A stretch of 64,000 nucleotides of DNA from Metapseudomonas otitidis (lineage in GTDB: Bacteria > Pseudomonadota > Gammaproteobacteria > Pseudomonadales > Pseudomonadaceae). The notes under the pieces were generated by a model. It had not been told where the DNA came from. It saw nothing but the letters and a program-made list of their open reading frames with translations, and searched no databases. Position numbers and translations under genes: made by a program. Shown here one piece after another: positions 53,551-62,593 of this stretch. The DNA lies in contig NZ_FOJP01000012.1 in assembly GCF_900111835.1 (NCBI RefSeq), forward strand, positions 186,001 to 250,000, read 5' to 3'. How positions within the stretch are numbered: the stretch's first letter is position 1; each line of letters opens with the position of its first letter.

Positions 53551-54498
53551 TCAGGCGAGGTTCTGCTCGGCGGTCCAGTTGGCGTACCACTGGCGGAACA
53601 GGCCGTACTGCTGCTCGGCGTAGCGGCGCTGGGAGTCGCTGAGGGCGTCGCTCTCGTTGAAATGCAGGCGGTACTCGCGGTCGCCGTTGAGCACCATCAG
53701 GTACTTGTAGAACAGCACCAGGTCGCAGCCCTCGTCGAAGGACGAGAGCACGTCCAGGGCGGCGCTCAGCTCCAGGGCCTGGCGGCGTGCGCGGGCATCG
53801 CCCTGGGCGGCCTGGCGGCTCAGCGAGACCAGTTGCAGCACCTCGCGGGGCAGCACGTTGCCGATGCCGGTGATGGTGCCGGTGGCGTTGCAGTTGACGT
53901 AGCCGTGGAACACCTGGGTGTCGACGCCGGCCATGAGGATCACCTCGTCATCCCGCGAGGTGATGTGCTCGGCGGCGTAGCGCATGGCGTCGGCGCCGCC
54001 GAATTCCTTGAAGCCGATCAGGTTGCGGTGCTGCCCGCGCAGTTCGAAGAACAGGTCGGCGCGGGTGGAGAAGCTGTAGTACGGGCTGTTGTAGATCACC
54101 GACGGCAGCTCCGGCGCGGCCTGCAGCACGGCAGTGAAATGCGCCTTCTGCGCTGCCGGCGAGGCCGCGCGGGACAGCAGCCGCGGAATCACCATCAGCC
54201 CCTGGGCGCCGACCTTGGCGGCATGGGCGGCGTGGGCCACCGCCTCGCGGGTGCTCACCGCGCCGGTGCCGACGATGGTGGGCACGCCGGCCTTCACCAG
54301 GCGCGCCACGCCTTCCTGGCGCTGGGCCTCGCTGAGCAGGGGCCAGTCGCCCATGGAGCCGCAGTAGACCACGCCGCTCATGCCGGCCTGGACCAGTTCG
54401 TGGCCCTTGGCCACCAGGGCGTCGTAGTCCGGCTGGCGTGCGTCGGTGCAGGGGGTCATGAGGGCGGGGATGCAGCCACGGTAGATATCGATGTTCAT
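53551..54498 (-). CDS. lhpC: 1-pyrroline-4-hydroxy-2-carboxylate deaminase (DapA superfamily)
   Basis: This 315-residue member of the dihydrodipicolinate synthase superfamily converts pyrroline-4-hydroxy-2-carboxylate to 2-oxoglutarate semialdehyde and ammonia. The TIM-barrel marks are present: YRGCIPALMTPC at the N-terminus, YCGSMGDWPLLSEAQR, Y136 in SVIYNSPYYS and the Schiff-base lysine K164 in LIGFKEFGG. The function is assigned from its place between the epimerase and the KGSADH genes, as in known Pseudomonas lhp operons. Clear AAGGAG binding site before the ATG. Confidence 0.9.
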   Translation of the reverse strand: MNIDIYRGCIPALMTPCTDARQPDYDALVAKGHELVQAGMSGVVYCGSMGDWPLLSEAQRQEGVARLVKAGVPTIVGTGAVSTREAVAHAAHAAKVGAQGLMVIPRLLSRAASPAAQKAHFTAVLQAAPELPSVIYNSPYYSFSTRADLFFELRGQHRNLIGFKEFGGADAMRYAAEHITSRDDEVILMAGVDTQVFHGYVNCNATGTITGIGNVLPREVLQLVSLSRQAAQGDARARRQALELSAALDVLSSFDEGCDLVLFYKYLMVLNGDREYRLHFNESDALSDSQRRYAEQQYGLFRQWYANWTAEQNLA

Positions 54499-54543
54499 GC
54501 TGTCGCTCCTTGAGCAGGGATTCAGGGTTCGGGAAAACGGGGC

Positions 54544-55470
54544 TCAGATGCCCCAGGCGAAGGGGTCCTGCTCGTCGATGAGCAGGGTGCAGTCGGCGGT
54601 GAGGTGGGCACGCCCGGTGATGAAGGGGCGGATGCGCTCGCCCTCCCACTCGTAGTGCCCCTCGAAGCAGCTGCCGGTGATGCTGGCCTGCACCCAGCGC
54701 TGGCCGGGGGCGAGCTTGCCGTCCGCCGCCAGGCAGGCCAGCTTGGCGCTGGTGCCGGTGCCGCAGGGGGAGCGGTCGTAGGCCTTGCCGGGGCACATGA
54801 CGAAGTTGCGGCTGTCGGCCTCGGCGTCGGCGGCGAACAGCTCGACGTGGTCGATCAGCGCCCCGCCCTCGCCGTGGATGCCCTGGGCCTCCAGGGCCCG
54901 CAGCATCGCCCAGGTGTAGGCGGTCAGGGCCTCGACGTTGTCCAGCTCCAGGCGCTGGCCGTGGTCGTTGACCAGGAAGAACCAGTTGCCGCCCCAGGCG
55001 ATGTCGCCATGGACCATGCCATGGCCGGGCACCTCCACCGGCACCTGCCGGCGGTGGCGGTAGGCCGGCACGTTGCCGAGGGTGACGCGGCCGTCCTCGT
55101 GGAGGGTGGCGCTGACGGTGCCCACCGGGGTGTCGATGCGGTGCTCGCCGGGGGCCATCAGCCCCAGGTGCCGGAGGGACGCCACCAGGCCGAGGGTGCC
55201 GTGGCCGCACATGCCGAGGTAGCCGGCGTTGTTGAAGAAGATCACCCCGCAGGTGGCGCCCGGCGTCACCGGCGGGCGGTACAGCGCGCCCACCAGCACG
55301 TCGTTGCCGCGCGGCTCCAGCAGGCAGGCGCGGCGCCAGTGGTCGTGTTGCTCGCGCAGGCTGTCGCGCTGCTCGGCGAGGGTGCGGCCGGCAGGTTCGG
55401 GAAAGCCGTCCATCACCAGGCGCGTGGGTTCGCCGCCGGTGTGGGAATCGATGACATGGATGCGCTTCAT
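54544..55470 (-). CDS. lhpA: 4-hydroxyproline 2-epimerase
   Basis: This 308-residue proline racemase-family enzyme interconverts trans-4-hydroxy-L-proline and cis-4-hydroxy-D-proline. Both catalytic cysteines are in place: C88 in [15 protein letters not shown] and C236 in [13 protein letters not shown]. The presence of Cys at both positions separates epimerase from the trans-3-hydroxyproline dehydratase branch, which has Thr at the second. The length is typical (308-314). It lies between the deaminase and reductase genes in one operon. Confidence 0.95.
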   Translation of the reverse strand: MKRIHVIDSHTGGEPTRLVMDGFPEPAGRTLAEQRDSLREQHDHWRRACLLEPRGNDVLVGALYRPPVTPGATCGVIFFNNAGYLGMCGHGTLGLVASLRHLGLMAPGEHRIDTPVGTVSATLHEDGRVTLGNVPAYRHRRQVPVEVPGHGMVHGDIAWGGNWFFLVNDHGQRLELDNVEALTAYTWAMLRALEAQGIHGEGGALIDHVELFAADAEADSRNFVMCPGKAYDRSPCGTGTSAKLACLAADGKLAPGQRWVQASITGSCFEGHYEWEGERIRPFITGRAHLTADCTLLIDEQDPFAWGI

Positions 55471-55482
55471 GGGGCGGCTCCG

Positions 55483-56514
55483 TCAGGTCGGGGAATGGGG
55501 GTGGTCGATCAGGCGCTGGATCTCGTCCAGCAGCACCCGGCCGACCCAGACGCCTTCGCGTTCGCTGCGCTGGCGGGCGGCGAAACGGCGTTGCGACGGC
55601 AGCCGCGCGCCCTGGTCGGTGATGGCGGCGAACAGCGCCTCGGCCCGCTGCCGGCCGGCCTCCAGCTCGCCGCCGAGAAAGCGCGCGGGCTCGAAGGCCA
55701 GCAGCAGCTCGCCATGGAGCGGCGTGGCACCGGCACCACCGTCGAAAGCCAGAGACTCGGCGCTGGTGAGGTCGCCGATCAGCGCGCCGGCCATCAGCTC
55801 GATCATCGCCGCCAGGGCCGAGCCCTTGTGGCCGCCGAAGGTCTGCATGGCGCCCTCCAGCACGGCCCGCGCATCGGTGCTGGGCCGCCCTTCGGCATCC
55901 AGCCCCCAGCCCAGGGGAATCGGCTTGCCCTGGCGGGCGTGCAGCTCGATATCGCCCCGGGCGATGGCGCTGGTGGCGAAATCAAAGACGAAGGGCTCGC
56001 GCCCCGCGCGGGGCCAGGCGAAGGCCAGCGGGTTGGTGCCGAACACACCTCGGCGGCCGCCTTCCGGGGCCACCCAGGCGTGGCTGGGGGTCATGGCCAG
56101 CCCAACCAGGCCTTCGGCGGCGATGGCCTCCACCTCCGGCCACAGCGCGGAGAAGTGGAAGCAGTTGCGGATCACCAGGGCGGCGACGCCCAGCTCGCGG
56201 GCCTGCTCCACCAGCAGCGGCAGGCCGGTCTGCAGCGCCAGCAGCGAGTAGCCCCGCTGCGCGTCGACGCGGACGATGGCCGGCGCCGGCCGGCTCACCC
56301 TTGGCTGGGCCTGCGGGTCCACCTTGCCGCTGCGCAGCGAATGCACGCACACCAGCACCCGGTACAGGCCGTGGGAGTGGCATTCGTCACGCTGGCCCCG
56401 GGTGATGGTGTCGGCGATGGCGCGGGCATGGTCCTCGCCCATGCCGTTGACGGTCAGCGCACGCAGTGCCAGGGCGTGGACCTGGTCGAGGCTGAGATTG
56501 ATGAGGTCGTTCAT
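55483..56514 (-). CDS. lhpD: Malate/lactate dehydrogenase-type reductase (delta-1-pyrroline-2-carboxylate reductase-like)
   Basis: This 343-residue member of the LDH2/MDG2 oxidoreductase family is known in this setting as a delta-1-pyrroline(piperideine)-2-carboxylate reductase, which links to proline isomer use. Blocks visible: RDECHSHGLYRVLVCVHSLRSG, VRVDAQRGYSLLALQTGLPLLVEQARELGVAALVIRNCFHFSALWPEVE and HKGSALAAMIELMAGALIGD. I use the ATG at 56514 (MNDLINLSLDQVHALA) with AAGGAG upstream. It is the second gene of the operon after the permease. Confidence 0.85.
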   Translation of the reverse strand: MNDLINLSLDQVHALALRALTVNGMGEDHARAIADTITRGQRDECHSHGLYRVLVCVHSLRSGKVDPQAQPRVSRPAPAIVRVDAQRGYSLLALQTGLPLLVEQARELGVAALVIRNCFHFSALWPEVEAIAAEGLVGLAMTPSHAWVAPEGGRRGVFGTNPLAFAWPRAGREPFVFDFATSAIARGDIELHARQGKPIPLGWGLDAEGRPSTDARAVLEGAMQTFGGHKGSALAAMIELMAGALIGDLTSAESLAFDGGAGATPLHGELLLAFEPARFLGGELEAGRQRAEALFAAITDQGARLPSQRRFAARQRSEREGVWVGRVLLDEIQRLIDHPHSPT

Positions 56515-56553
56515 GGCCAGACTCCTTCCGGTCATCGGGTTGCAGACAATGGG

Positions 56554-58176
56554 CTAGGCGCGGCCGGGGAAGGCCGTGGCGGAAGGCGCGACGTCCGCAT
56601 CGGTGCCCTCCTCGCTTTCGTCCTCGCCGCTGAGGCGGATCAGCTCGGCCGGCACGCCGGTGGTGGCGCCCCAGTGGTAGATGCCCAGGGCACAGGCGGC
56701 CACGGCGAGGGTGTCGTAGGGGTGGCCGAGCACGCCCAGGCCGCCGAAGCTGCCCAGCCAGGAGAGCAGCAGGGTCACGGCGTAGAAGCCGATCAGCCAG
56801 GCGGACGAGCGCACCTGCTGGGCGATGCCCAGGTGCTCGGTGGGCACGAAGCGGCGGCACAGCAGGTAGATCACGAACATCAGGATCTGCAGGCTCAGCA
56901 GCCAGGACACGGTGCCCCAGCCGGACCAGTAGACGATCAGCGCGGCGATCACGAAGGACAGCGGCCCCATCACCGCCAGGCCCCGCACGCGGAACGGGCG
57001 CGGCATGTCCGGCGCGTTGCGACGCAGGGCCGCCACCGTCACCGGCGCCACCGCGTAGCTCAGCACCAGGGCGGCGGATACCACGTTGATCAGCGCCTCC
57101 CAGGAGGGAAACGGCAGGGTCCAGAACACCGACAGGCCGAAGGTCAGCCACAGCGCCGGGCGCGGGATGCCTGACTGTTCATCGATGCGGGTGAAGAGGC
57201 GGAAGAAGGTGCCGGTCTGCGCCCAGCCGTAGATCACCCGCGGCGTGGCGTTCATGTAGATGTTGCCGCAGCCGCTGGGCGAGACCACCGCGTCGGCCAC
57301 CACCAGGTAGGCCAGCCAGCCCACGCCGAGCACCAGGGCGATGTCGCGGTACGGCAAAGCGAACTCCTTGGACATCCCGACCCAGCCGTTGGCCAGCAGC
57401 TCGGTCGGCACCGCACCGAGGAAGGCCACCTGCAGCAGCACGTAGATGGCGGTGGAGAGCAGCACCGAGAGGATCAGCGCGAAGGGAATGGTGCGCTGCG
57501 GATTCTTCACCTCGCTGGCCACCGAGATGATCGGCGTCAGCCCCAGGTACGCGAAGATGATGCCGCCGGCCGACACCGCCATCTCGATGCCCGAGAGGCC
57601 GAACGGCGCGAAGCCCTGCACCTGGAAGTTCTCGGGCTTGAAGAAGGTGAAGAGCACGCCGATAACCAGCAGCGGCACGATGAACTTGAACACGCTGACC
57701 AGGTTGTTGGCGCGGGCGAAGGTCTTCACGCTGCGGTAGTTGAGCCAGAAGAACAGGCACAGCAGGCCGAACTGCACCAGCCAGCCGATCAGCGTCGGGT
57801 CGCTGGAGCCCGCCTCGGTGAGGCCCGGGAACCAGGCCGCCGCGTACTGGCGGGAGGCGACCACCTCGATGGCCACCAGGCTGGAGAAGGCGATCAGCGT
57901 GATGAAGCCCATCAGGTAGCCCAGCAGCGGGCCGTGGGAGAACACCGGGTAGCGCACCACCCCGCCGGCACGCGGCAGCGCCGCCCCCAGCTCGCAGTAG
58001 ATGATGCCCAGCAGCAGCACCGCGAAGCCGCCGAGGAGCCAGGAGAAGATGCCCGCCGGGCCTGCGATGGCGGAGACGTGGCTGGCCGCGAACAGCCAGC
58101 CGGAGCCGAAGATGGCCCCCAGGCCGATGAAGGTGAGGTCCGTCAGGGACAGCTGTTTCTTGAACTTTCCAGACAT
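56554..58176 (-). CDS. APC-family amino acid permease (probable hydroxyproline/proline importer)
   Basis: This 540-residue permease of the amino acid-polyamine-organocation superfamily has about 12 helices. It begins MSGKFKKQLSLTDLTFIGLGAIFGSGWLFAASHVSAIAGPAG (helix 1 with the GSGW substrate loop) and has the conserved WLLGGFAVLLLGIIYCELGAALPRAGGVVRYP. The C-terminal tail is long and acidic (SGEDESEEGTDADV). It is the promoter-proximal gene of the hydroxyproline operon, starting behind AAGAAGG, so it probably imports hydroxyproline or related imino acids. Substrate is inferred. Confidence 0.88.
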   Translation of the reverse strand: MSGKFKKQLSLTDLTFIGLGAIFGSGWLFAASHVSAIAGPAGIFSWLLGGFAVLLLGIIYCELGAALPRAGGVVRYPVFSHGPLLGYLMGFITLIAFSSLVAIEVVASRQYAAAWFPGLTEAGSSDPTLIGWLVQFGLLCLFFWLNYRSVKTFARANNLVSVFKFIVPLLVIGVLFTFFKPENFQVQGFAPFGLSGIEMAVSAGGIIFAYLGLTPIISVASEVKNPQRTIPFALILSVLLSTAIYVLLQVAFLGAVPTELLANGWVGMSKEFALPYRDIALVLGVGWLAYLVVADAVVSPSGCGNIYMNATPRVIYGWAQTGTFFRLFTRIDEQSGIPRPALWLTFGLSVFWTLPFPSWEALINVVSAALVLSYAVAPVTVAALRRNAPDMPRPFRVRGLAVMGPLSFVIAALIVYWSGWGTVSWLLSLQILMFVIYLLCRRFVPTEHLGIAQQVRSSAWLIGFYAVTLLLSWLGSFGGLGVLGHPYDTLAVAACALGIYHWGATTGVPAELIRLSGEDESEEGTDADVAPSATAFPGRA

Positions 58177-58452
58177 GGCGTAGCCTTCTTGTGCGTTATT
58201 GGATGGGCTGGAGAGATCCCTGTGCAGCACCGGGGCCTGGCGACGAATCAGGCACGGAGACGAACCGGTGCGACGGCGCCCCGAGGTCTGCAACGGCCAT
58301 AGGTTGGCCCGCCCGGGCGCCTGCGGGCTTGATGCATTTCCTCGGTTCCCATGACGAAATCGGCACAGTCGGCGGAATGGCCGGGCAAGGCTCGACAGGC
58401 CCTGGCCGCCTGCGGCAACCTGCCGGCTCGCCGCGCACTGGGAGGCAGGACG
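58177..58452. promoter_or_regulatory. Divergent control region of the hydroxyproline operon
   Basis: These 276 bases lie between the permease gene and the AraC-type regulator gene and should hold both promoters and the activator-binding site. I see no unmistakable direct repeats. No gene is evident in it. Confidence 0.45.
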
Positions 58453-58650
58453 ATGCCGCAGAACCCGCTGGAAGGACTGTTCGCCGACGAGGGGCTGGAA
58501 CGCCCCGAGAGCATGGACGCGCTGCTGGCCAGCGCACGGCTGCTGTTGCCGATGCTGGATGCGATCCCCAATGCGGCGATCTTCATCAAGGACACCCAGG
58601 CGCGTTACCTGCTGGCCAACCGCACCCTGGTCCAGCGCTGCGGCCTGAAG
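58453..58650 (+). pseudogene. AraC-type regulator gene (LhpR position), truncated by a Tn3-family transposon
   Basis: The reading from the ATG at 58453 (GGAGG upstream) encodes MPQNPLEGLFADEGLERPES..., then a PAS-like start (LLPMLDAIPNAAIFIKDTQARYLLANRTLVQRCGLK). It is cut at codon 66 by the transposon end; the remaining few codons run into the inverted repeat and stop at 58707. In related hydroxyproline operons the divergent gene is an AraC-family activator with an N-terminal PAS-like domain (LhpR). The DNA-binding part is therefore missing here. The remainder may lie beyond the far transposon end, outside the window. Confidence 0.82.
58646..58650. repeat. Likely 5-bp target-site duplication, left copy (TGAAG)
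   Basis: TGAAG directly precedes the first base of the transposon terminal repeat. Tn3-family elements make 5-bp duplications, so the partner copy should flank the far end. Confidence 0.5.
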
Positions 58651-58696
58651 GGGGCATGCCGAGATAAAGGAAAATTAGGACATAGGGATCCTATCC
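58651..58696 (+). repeat. Terminal inverted repeat of a Tn4651/Tn4652-like transposon
   Basis: The element begins GGGGCATGCCGAGATAAAGG and continues AAAATTAGGACATAGGGATC to about 58696. A start of GGGG and the roughly 46-base size fit the Tn4651 subgroup as I recall it. Only one copy is in the window, and it is directly upstream of an inward-facing tnpA. Confidence 0.75.
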
Positions 58697-58794
58697 TATT
58701 GATGTAAATAGAATTTCATTTGATCTGTTTGTCTCGCCTGCCTCATGCCCGTAAGCGTCTATGCTGATCTATTTGCATGCATGGGGGCTGAGCG

Positions 58795-61700
58795 ATGGCG
58801 GCTTTGGAGAGAACGGCATATCCACGACTAGCGACTACCCTCAGTGCTAAGGAATTACACCGCAACTATTCGCTTTCCCCAGGAGAGCTTGAATGGATTT
58901 CCAGAACAGCTCGTAGCCCTGCCCTTTCCCTTGGGCTGGCAGTCCAGCTCAAGGTATTCCAAGAGCTCCATTACTTTCCTCCCTTAGACGAGATACCTCC
59001 AGAAATCACTGGCCATATCAGGAATACACTCGGTTTTGGCCCTCGTATCACTTCCCGCTATACCAACCCGCGTACTTTTTATAGGCATCAGGCGGCCATT
59101 CGTGAGTACCTCCAGATCAAGGCTTTCTATGGTAGTGAAGCGCTCACCATAGCTCTCCACCTTGCGCACGAGTCTGCCGAGGTACTCGACCAGCGGGCGG
59201 ATATCATCAATGTGCTGATCGGCGAGTTGCTGCAGCGCAGCTACGAACTCCCAGCCTATTCCACCCTCAATGACGCTGCTGAAGATGCCTTAGTTGCAAT
59301 GCAGGAGCGGCTGTTCAATCTCGTTGTGACCAGGGCGCCAATTGACGTGGTCTACAAACTGAAAGAACTGCTCGAAACGGATTTCGGGCGACGCCAAAGC
59401 GACTTCAACGCCCTCAAACAGGCACCCAAGAAACCATCCCGCAAACACTTGGAAGTGCTGATAGATCACATGGCTTGGCTCGAGAGCTTTGGGAATCTAG
59501 ATGCCATTTTTGATGGAATCGTCGATACCAAAATCCGCCACTTCGCTGCCCAAGCTGCGGCGTCGGACGTCGCCGAGCTTAAGGACTGTTCGCCGCCGAA
59601 GCGTTACACGCTGATGCTTGCCTTGATCTATCGGATGCGCGTGCGGACTCGGGATCACCTAGCCGAGATGTTCATCCGGCGAATCTCTACGATTCACAAA
59701 CGCGCCAAGGAAGAACTGGAGCAAATCCAGGCACGGCAACGTCAAAAACTGGAGCAGCTGGCGGCCACCCTGGACGGTGTGGTGCAGATTTTGGTTCAGG
59801 AACCGGATGACCTAGAGGCAGGTAGCCTGATTCGGGAATACCTCTCCCCCGACGGCAACCTGGAACGGTTGCGCGAAACCTGTGCCGAAGTCCAGGCTAC
59901 CGGCGGTAATAACTACCTGCCGTTGATCTGGAAGCATTTCAGGTCCCATCGCTCGCTGTTGTTCCGTCTCAGCCACCTTCTCCAACTGGAGCCCACGACT
60001 CAGGATAGGTCGCTGGTTCAGGCACTTCAACTGATACAGGACAGCGAGAATTTGCACCGCGAGTGGATCGACGAGCACGTCGACTTGTCGTTTGCGTCGG
60101 AGCGCTGGGTCAAGGTCGTTCGTCGTCCTGCCAGTGAGGGGCCACCGACCAACCGGCGCTATCTGGAAGTTTGCGTATTCTCCTACCTGGCCAACGAACT
60201 GCGATCCGGTGACATGTGCGTACAAGGGTCGGAATCCTTCGCCGACTATCGCAAGCAGTTGCTACCCTGGGACGAATGTCTCCAGCGACTACCGGCCTAC
60301 TGCGAAAAGATGGAACTGCCTGGCACGGCGAAGGAATTTGTTACCTCCCTCAAGACCCAGTTGGAGGAAACCGCGCAGCAACTGGATGACAAATTCCCCT
60401 CTTGCCGAGGGGACGTATCGATCAACGAAGCCGGCGAACCGGTATTGCGACGAGTGACGGCGCGCGACATCCCGCCATCGGCCATCTCGCTACAGACGGC
60501 CCTCATGCAACGCATGCCGGCCAGGCACGTACTCGACATCATGGCCAACATCGAGCACTGGATTCAGTTCACTCGACATTTCGGGCCGATGTCCGGCAAC
60601 GAGCCAAAGCTCAAAGAACCTGCCGAGCGCTACCTGATGACGATCTTCGCCATGGGTTGCAACCTCGGCCCCAGCCAGGCCGCGCGGCATCTGGCCGGTA
60701 ATGTCACCCCGCACATGCTTTCCTATACCAATCGCCGTCACCTCTCGTTGGAGAAACTGGACAAGGCTAACCGCGAGCTAGTGGAACTCTATCTACAGCT
60801 CGATCTGCCCAAGCTCTGGGGCGATGGCAAGGCGGTGGCTGCGGACGGCACCCAGTTCGACTTCTATGACGCCAACCTGCTGGCCGGCTACCACTTCCGC
60901 TACCGCAAGATGGGAGCCGTGGCCTATCGGCACGTGGCCAACAACTACATCGCTGTATTCCAACACTTCATCCCCCCGGGCATCTGGGAGGCAATTTATG
61001 TAATCGAGGGGCTGCTCAAGGCCGATCTCAGCGTCGAAGCTGATACGGTGTATTCCGATACCCAGGGCCAGTCGGCCACGGTGTTCGCCTTCACCCATCT
61101 GCTGGGCATCAACCTGATGCCACGCATCCGCAATTGGCGCGACCTGGTGATGTGCCGGCCGGATCGCGGCGCTGCGTATAAGCATATCAACCGCCTGTTC
61201 ACCGACACCGCCGACTGGCACCTGATTGAAACCCATTGGCAGGATTTGATGCAGGTCGCGCTATCGATCCAGGCGGGCAAAATCTCCTCGCCTATGTTGC
61301 TGCGAAAACTCGGTTCCTACAGCCGGCGTAACAAGCTCTACCACGCGGCACAGGCACTGGGCAGCGTGATCCGTACGATCTTCCTGCTCAACTGGATCGG
61401 CAGTCGCGAGTTGCGCCAGGAGGTTACCGCGAACACCAACAAGATCGAGTCCTACAACGGATTCTCCAAGTGGTTGTCCTTCGGCGGCGACGTGATCGCC
61501 GAGAACGATCCGGACGAGCAACAGAAGCGACTGCGCTACAACGACATGGTGGCCTCGTCGGTGATCCTGCAGAACACTGTGGACATGATGCGGATCCTGC
61601 AGAAATTGGCCCGCGAGGGCTGGCAGTTCACCGATGAGGATGTGTCCTTCCTCAGCCCCTACCTGACCAGCAACGTCAAGCGTTTCGGCGAGTTCAACCT

Positions 61701-61812
61701 CAAGCTCAACCGGCCGCCGGAGCCCTGGATCAAAGACTCGGTGTTCCAGCAGGCAGCCGGGTCCATCCGCACTGGCAAGCTCGGTACTGCGGAAACCGAG
61801 GAGATGACCTGA
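58795..61812 (+). CDS. tnpA: Tn3-family transposase TnpA
   Basis: This is a 1005-residue DDE transposase of the Tn3 family, in the Tn4651/Tn5041-like branch. The N-terminal region (YPRLATTLSAKELHRNYSLSPGELEWI) and the C-terminal catalytic region are intact: ...VAADGTQFDFY with the first Asp, SVEADTVYSDTQGQSATVFAFTHLLGI with the second, and the Glu-bearing TNKIESYNGFSKWLSFGGDVI. The length is typical (about 1000). The start at 58795 follows GGGGGCTGAG. It appears functional: no frameshift is seen. It overlaps the tnpC start by one base. Confidence 0.96.
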   Translation: MAALERTAYPRLATTLSAKELHRNYSLSPGELEWISRTARSPALSLGLAVQLKVFQELHYFPPLDEIPPEITGHIRNTLGFGPRITSRYTNPRTFYRHQAAIREYLQIKAFYGSEALTIALHLAHESAEVLDQRADIINVLIGELLQRSYELPAYSTLNDAAEDALVAMQERLFNLVVTRAPIDVVYKLKELLETDFGRRQSDFNALKQAPKKPSRKHLEVLIDHMAWLESFGNLDAIFDGIVDTKIRHFAAQAAASDVAELKDCSPPKRYTLMLALIYRMRVRTRDHLAEMFIRRISTIHKRAKEELEQIQARQRQKLEQLAATLDGVVQILVQEPDDLEAGSLIREYLSPDGNLERLRETCAEVQATGGNNYLPLIWKHFRSHRSLLFRLSHLLQLEPTTQDRSLVQALQLIQDSENLHREWIDEHVDLSFASERWVKVVRRPASEGPPTNRRYLEVCVFSYLANELRSGDMCVQGSESFADYRKQLLPWDECLQRLPAYCEKMELPGTAKEFVTSLKTQLEETAQQLDDKFPSCRGDVSINEAGEPVLRRVTARDIPPSAISLQTALMQRMPARHVLDIMANIEHWIQFTRHFGPMSGNEPKLKEPAERYLMTIFAMGCNLGPSQAARHLAGNVTPHMLSYTNRRHLSLEKLDKANRELVELYLQLDLPKLWGDGKAVAADGTQFDFYDANLLAGYHFRYRKMGAVAYRHVANNYIAVFQHFIPPGIWEAIYVIEGLLKADLSVEADTVYSDTQGQSATVFAFTHLLGINLMPRIRNWRDLVMCRPDRGAAYKHINRLFTDTADWHLIETHWQDLMQVALSIQAGKISSPMLLRKLGSYSRRNKLYHAAQALGSVIRTIFLLNWIGSRELRQEVTANTNKIESYNGFSKWLSFGGDVIAENDPDEQQKRLRYNDMVASSVILQNTVDMMRILQKLAREGWQFTDEDVSFLSPYLTSNVKRFGEFNLKLNRPPEPWIKDSVFQQAAGSIRTGKLGTAETEEMT

Positions 61813-62174
61813 TGAACATTCCTCCTGCGTCATTTCGCGTCACGCCCTACGGCGAGGTAGATGCCGAGGCGCTGGAGCGTTTGCATGACGACTACGACAC
61901 CATCCAGTTGCTGCGTCTAGTCGATGGGCTGGATCTGCTGCTGAAGGAAATGAACAACATCGGCGGCCTCAGGGATGGCCTCCTGCGGGTACATGCCATG
62001 GCGAAAACGGTGCTCGATGGTGCGGCACTATCGGTGTCTGTGACGGAAGGCGGCAGTATCTGGGAGGAAGCCGAGTCGCTTGATGAGGATCTGGTGGAAC
62101 TGGGCAATTGGCTGGCCAGCGTCAGAGCTCAACTGAGGCCTTTGATTGAACTCATGCCGGCCGATCCTCATTAA
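61812..62174 (+). CDS. tnpC: Transposition regulator TnpC (Tn4652-type)
   Basis: This 120-residue acidic protein is encoded immediately after tnpA (TGATG overlap) and starts MNIPPASFRVTPYGEVDAEALERLHDDYDTIQLLRLVDGLDLLLKEMNNIGGLRDGLLRVHAMAKTVL. In Tn4652, TnpC of about the same size down-regulates TnpA expression post-transcriptionally, from memory. It has a long helical region and no obvious DNA-binding motif. Its presence supports the Tn4651-group assignment. Confidence 0.88.
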   Translation: MNIPPASFRVTPYGEVDAEALERLHDDYDTIQLLRLVDGLDLLLKEMNNIGGLRDGLLRVHAMAKTVLDGAALSVSVTEGGSIWEEAESLDEDLVELGNWLASVRAQLRPLIELMPADPH

Positions 62175-62203
62175 CCAACCAGTCGCCAGCGACACCGTGC
62201 AAG

Positions 62204-62453
62204 CTACTGGCTTCTGAACGGCTCAACAAGCTGACCCACATAGCCTGTCGGATAGTTCCGGTCATGCAGTCCTACTTCGGCGCTGCCGGGCTTGCTTACG
62301 CTGTCATAGTAGGTTCCAAGCAGCTGATCCCACACCAGCAAGAACTCACCGAAATTGACCTGCGCATCCTCGAAGTCGCGTTTGTGATGCCAACGGTGTG
62401 TTTCTGCAACGCCGATGACGCGCCGTAGCCAGCCCAACGAGTAGTCCAGATTT
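62204..62453 (-). pseudogene. C-terminal fragment of a sterol desaturase-family gene
   Basis: The minus-strand reading contains NLDYSLGWLRRVIGVAETHRWHHKRDFEDAQVNFGEFLLVWDQLLGTYYDSV and ends VEPFRSQ, the last ~80 residues of a fatty acid hydroxylase/sterol desaturase. It closely parallels the gene at 63354. The N-terminal part is missing: similarity stops at about 62453, where a repeated mobile-element end begins. It retains the HRWHH histidine box but not the earlier ones, so it is inactive. Confidence 0.85.
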
Positions 62454-62460
62454 GCTTTCG

Positions 62461-62593
62461 CGGGAGGCAATCTGGGACTTTTGGCCGAATTTGACCTGTT
62501 TCTTGATCGCATTGGAAGGCAACTTGGGACTTCGTTGGCGCTTTGGAAGGCAATGTGGGACTCCATCTGCTTCTTGGAAGTCAATGTGGGACA
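62461..62593 (-). repeat. Array of four ~20-bp direct repeats, likely end of a TniA/IstA-type element
   Basis: On the minus strand, the end starts TGTCCCACATTGACTTCCAAG (62593-62573). Related copies, GTCCCACATTGCCTTCCAAAG (62561-62541), GTCCCAAGTTGCCTTCCAATG (62530-62510) and GTCCCAGATTGCCTCCCG (62478-62461), follow at spacings of 31, 31 and 52 bases. Multiple ordered sites beside a TGT terminus are the hallmark of IS21/Tn7/Tn402-type ends. No transposase gene for it is in view. Confidence 0.7.
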
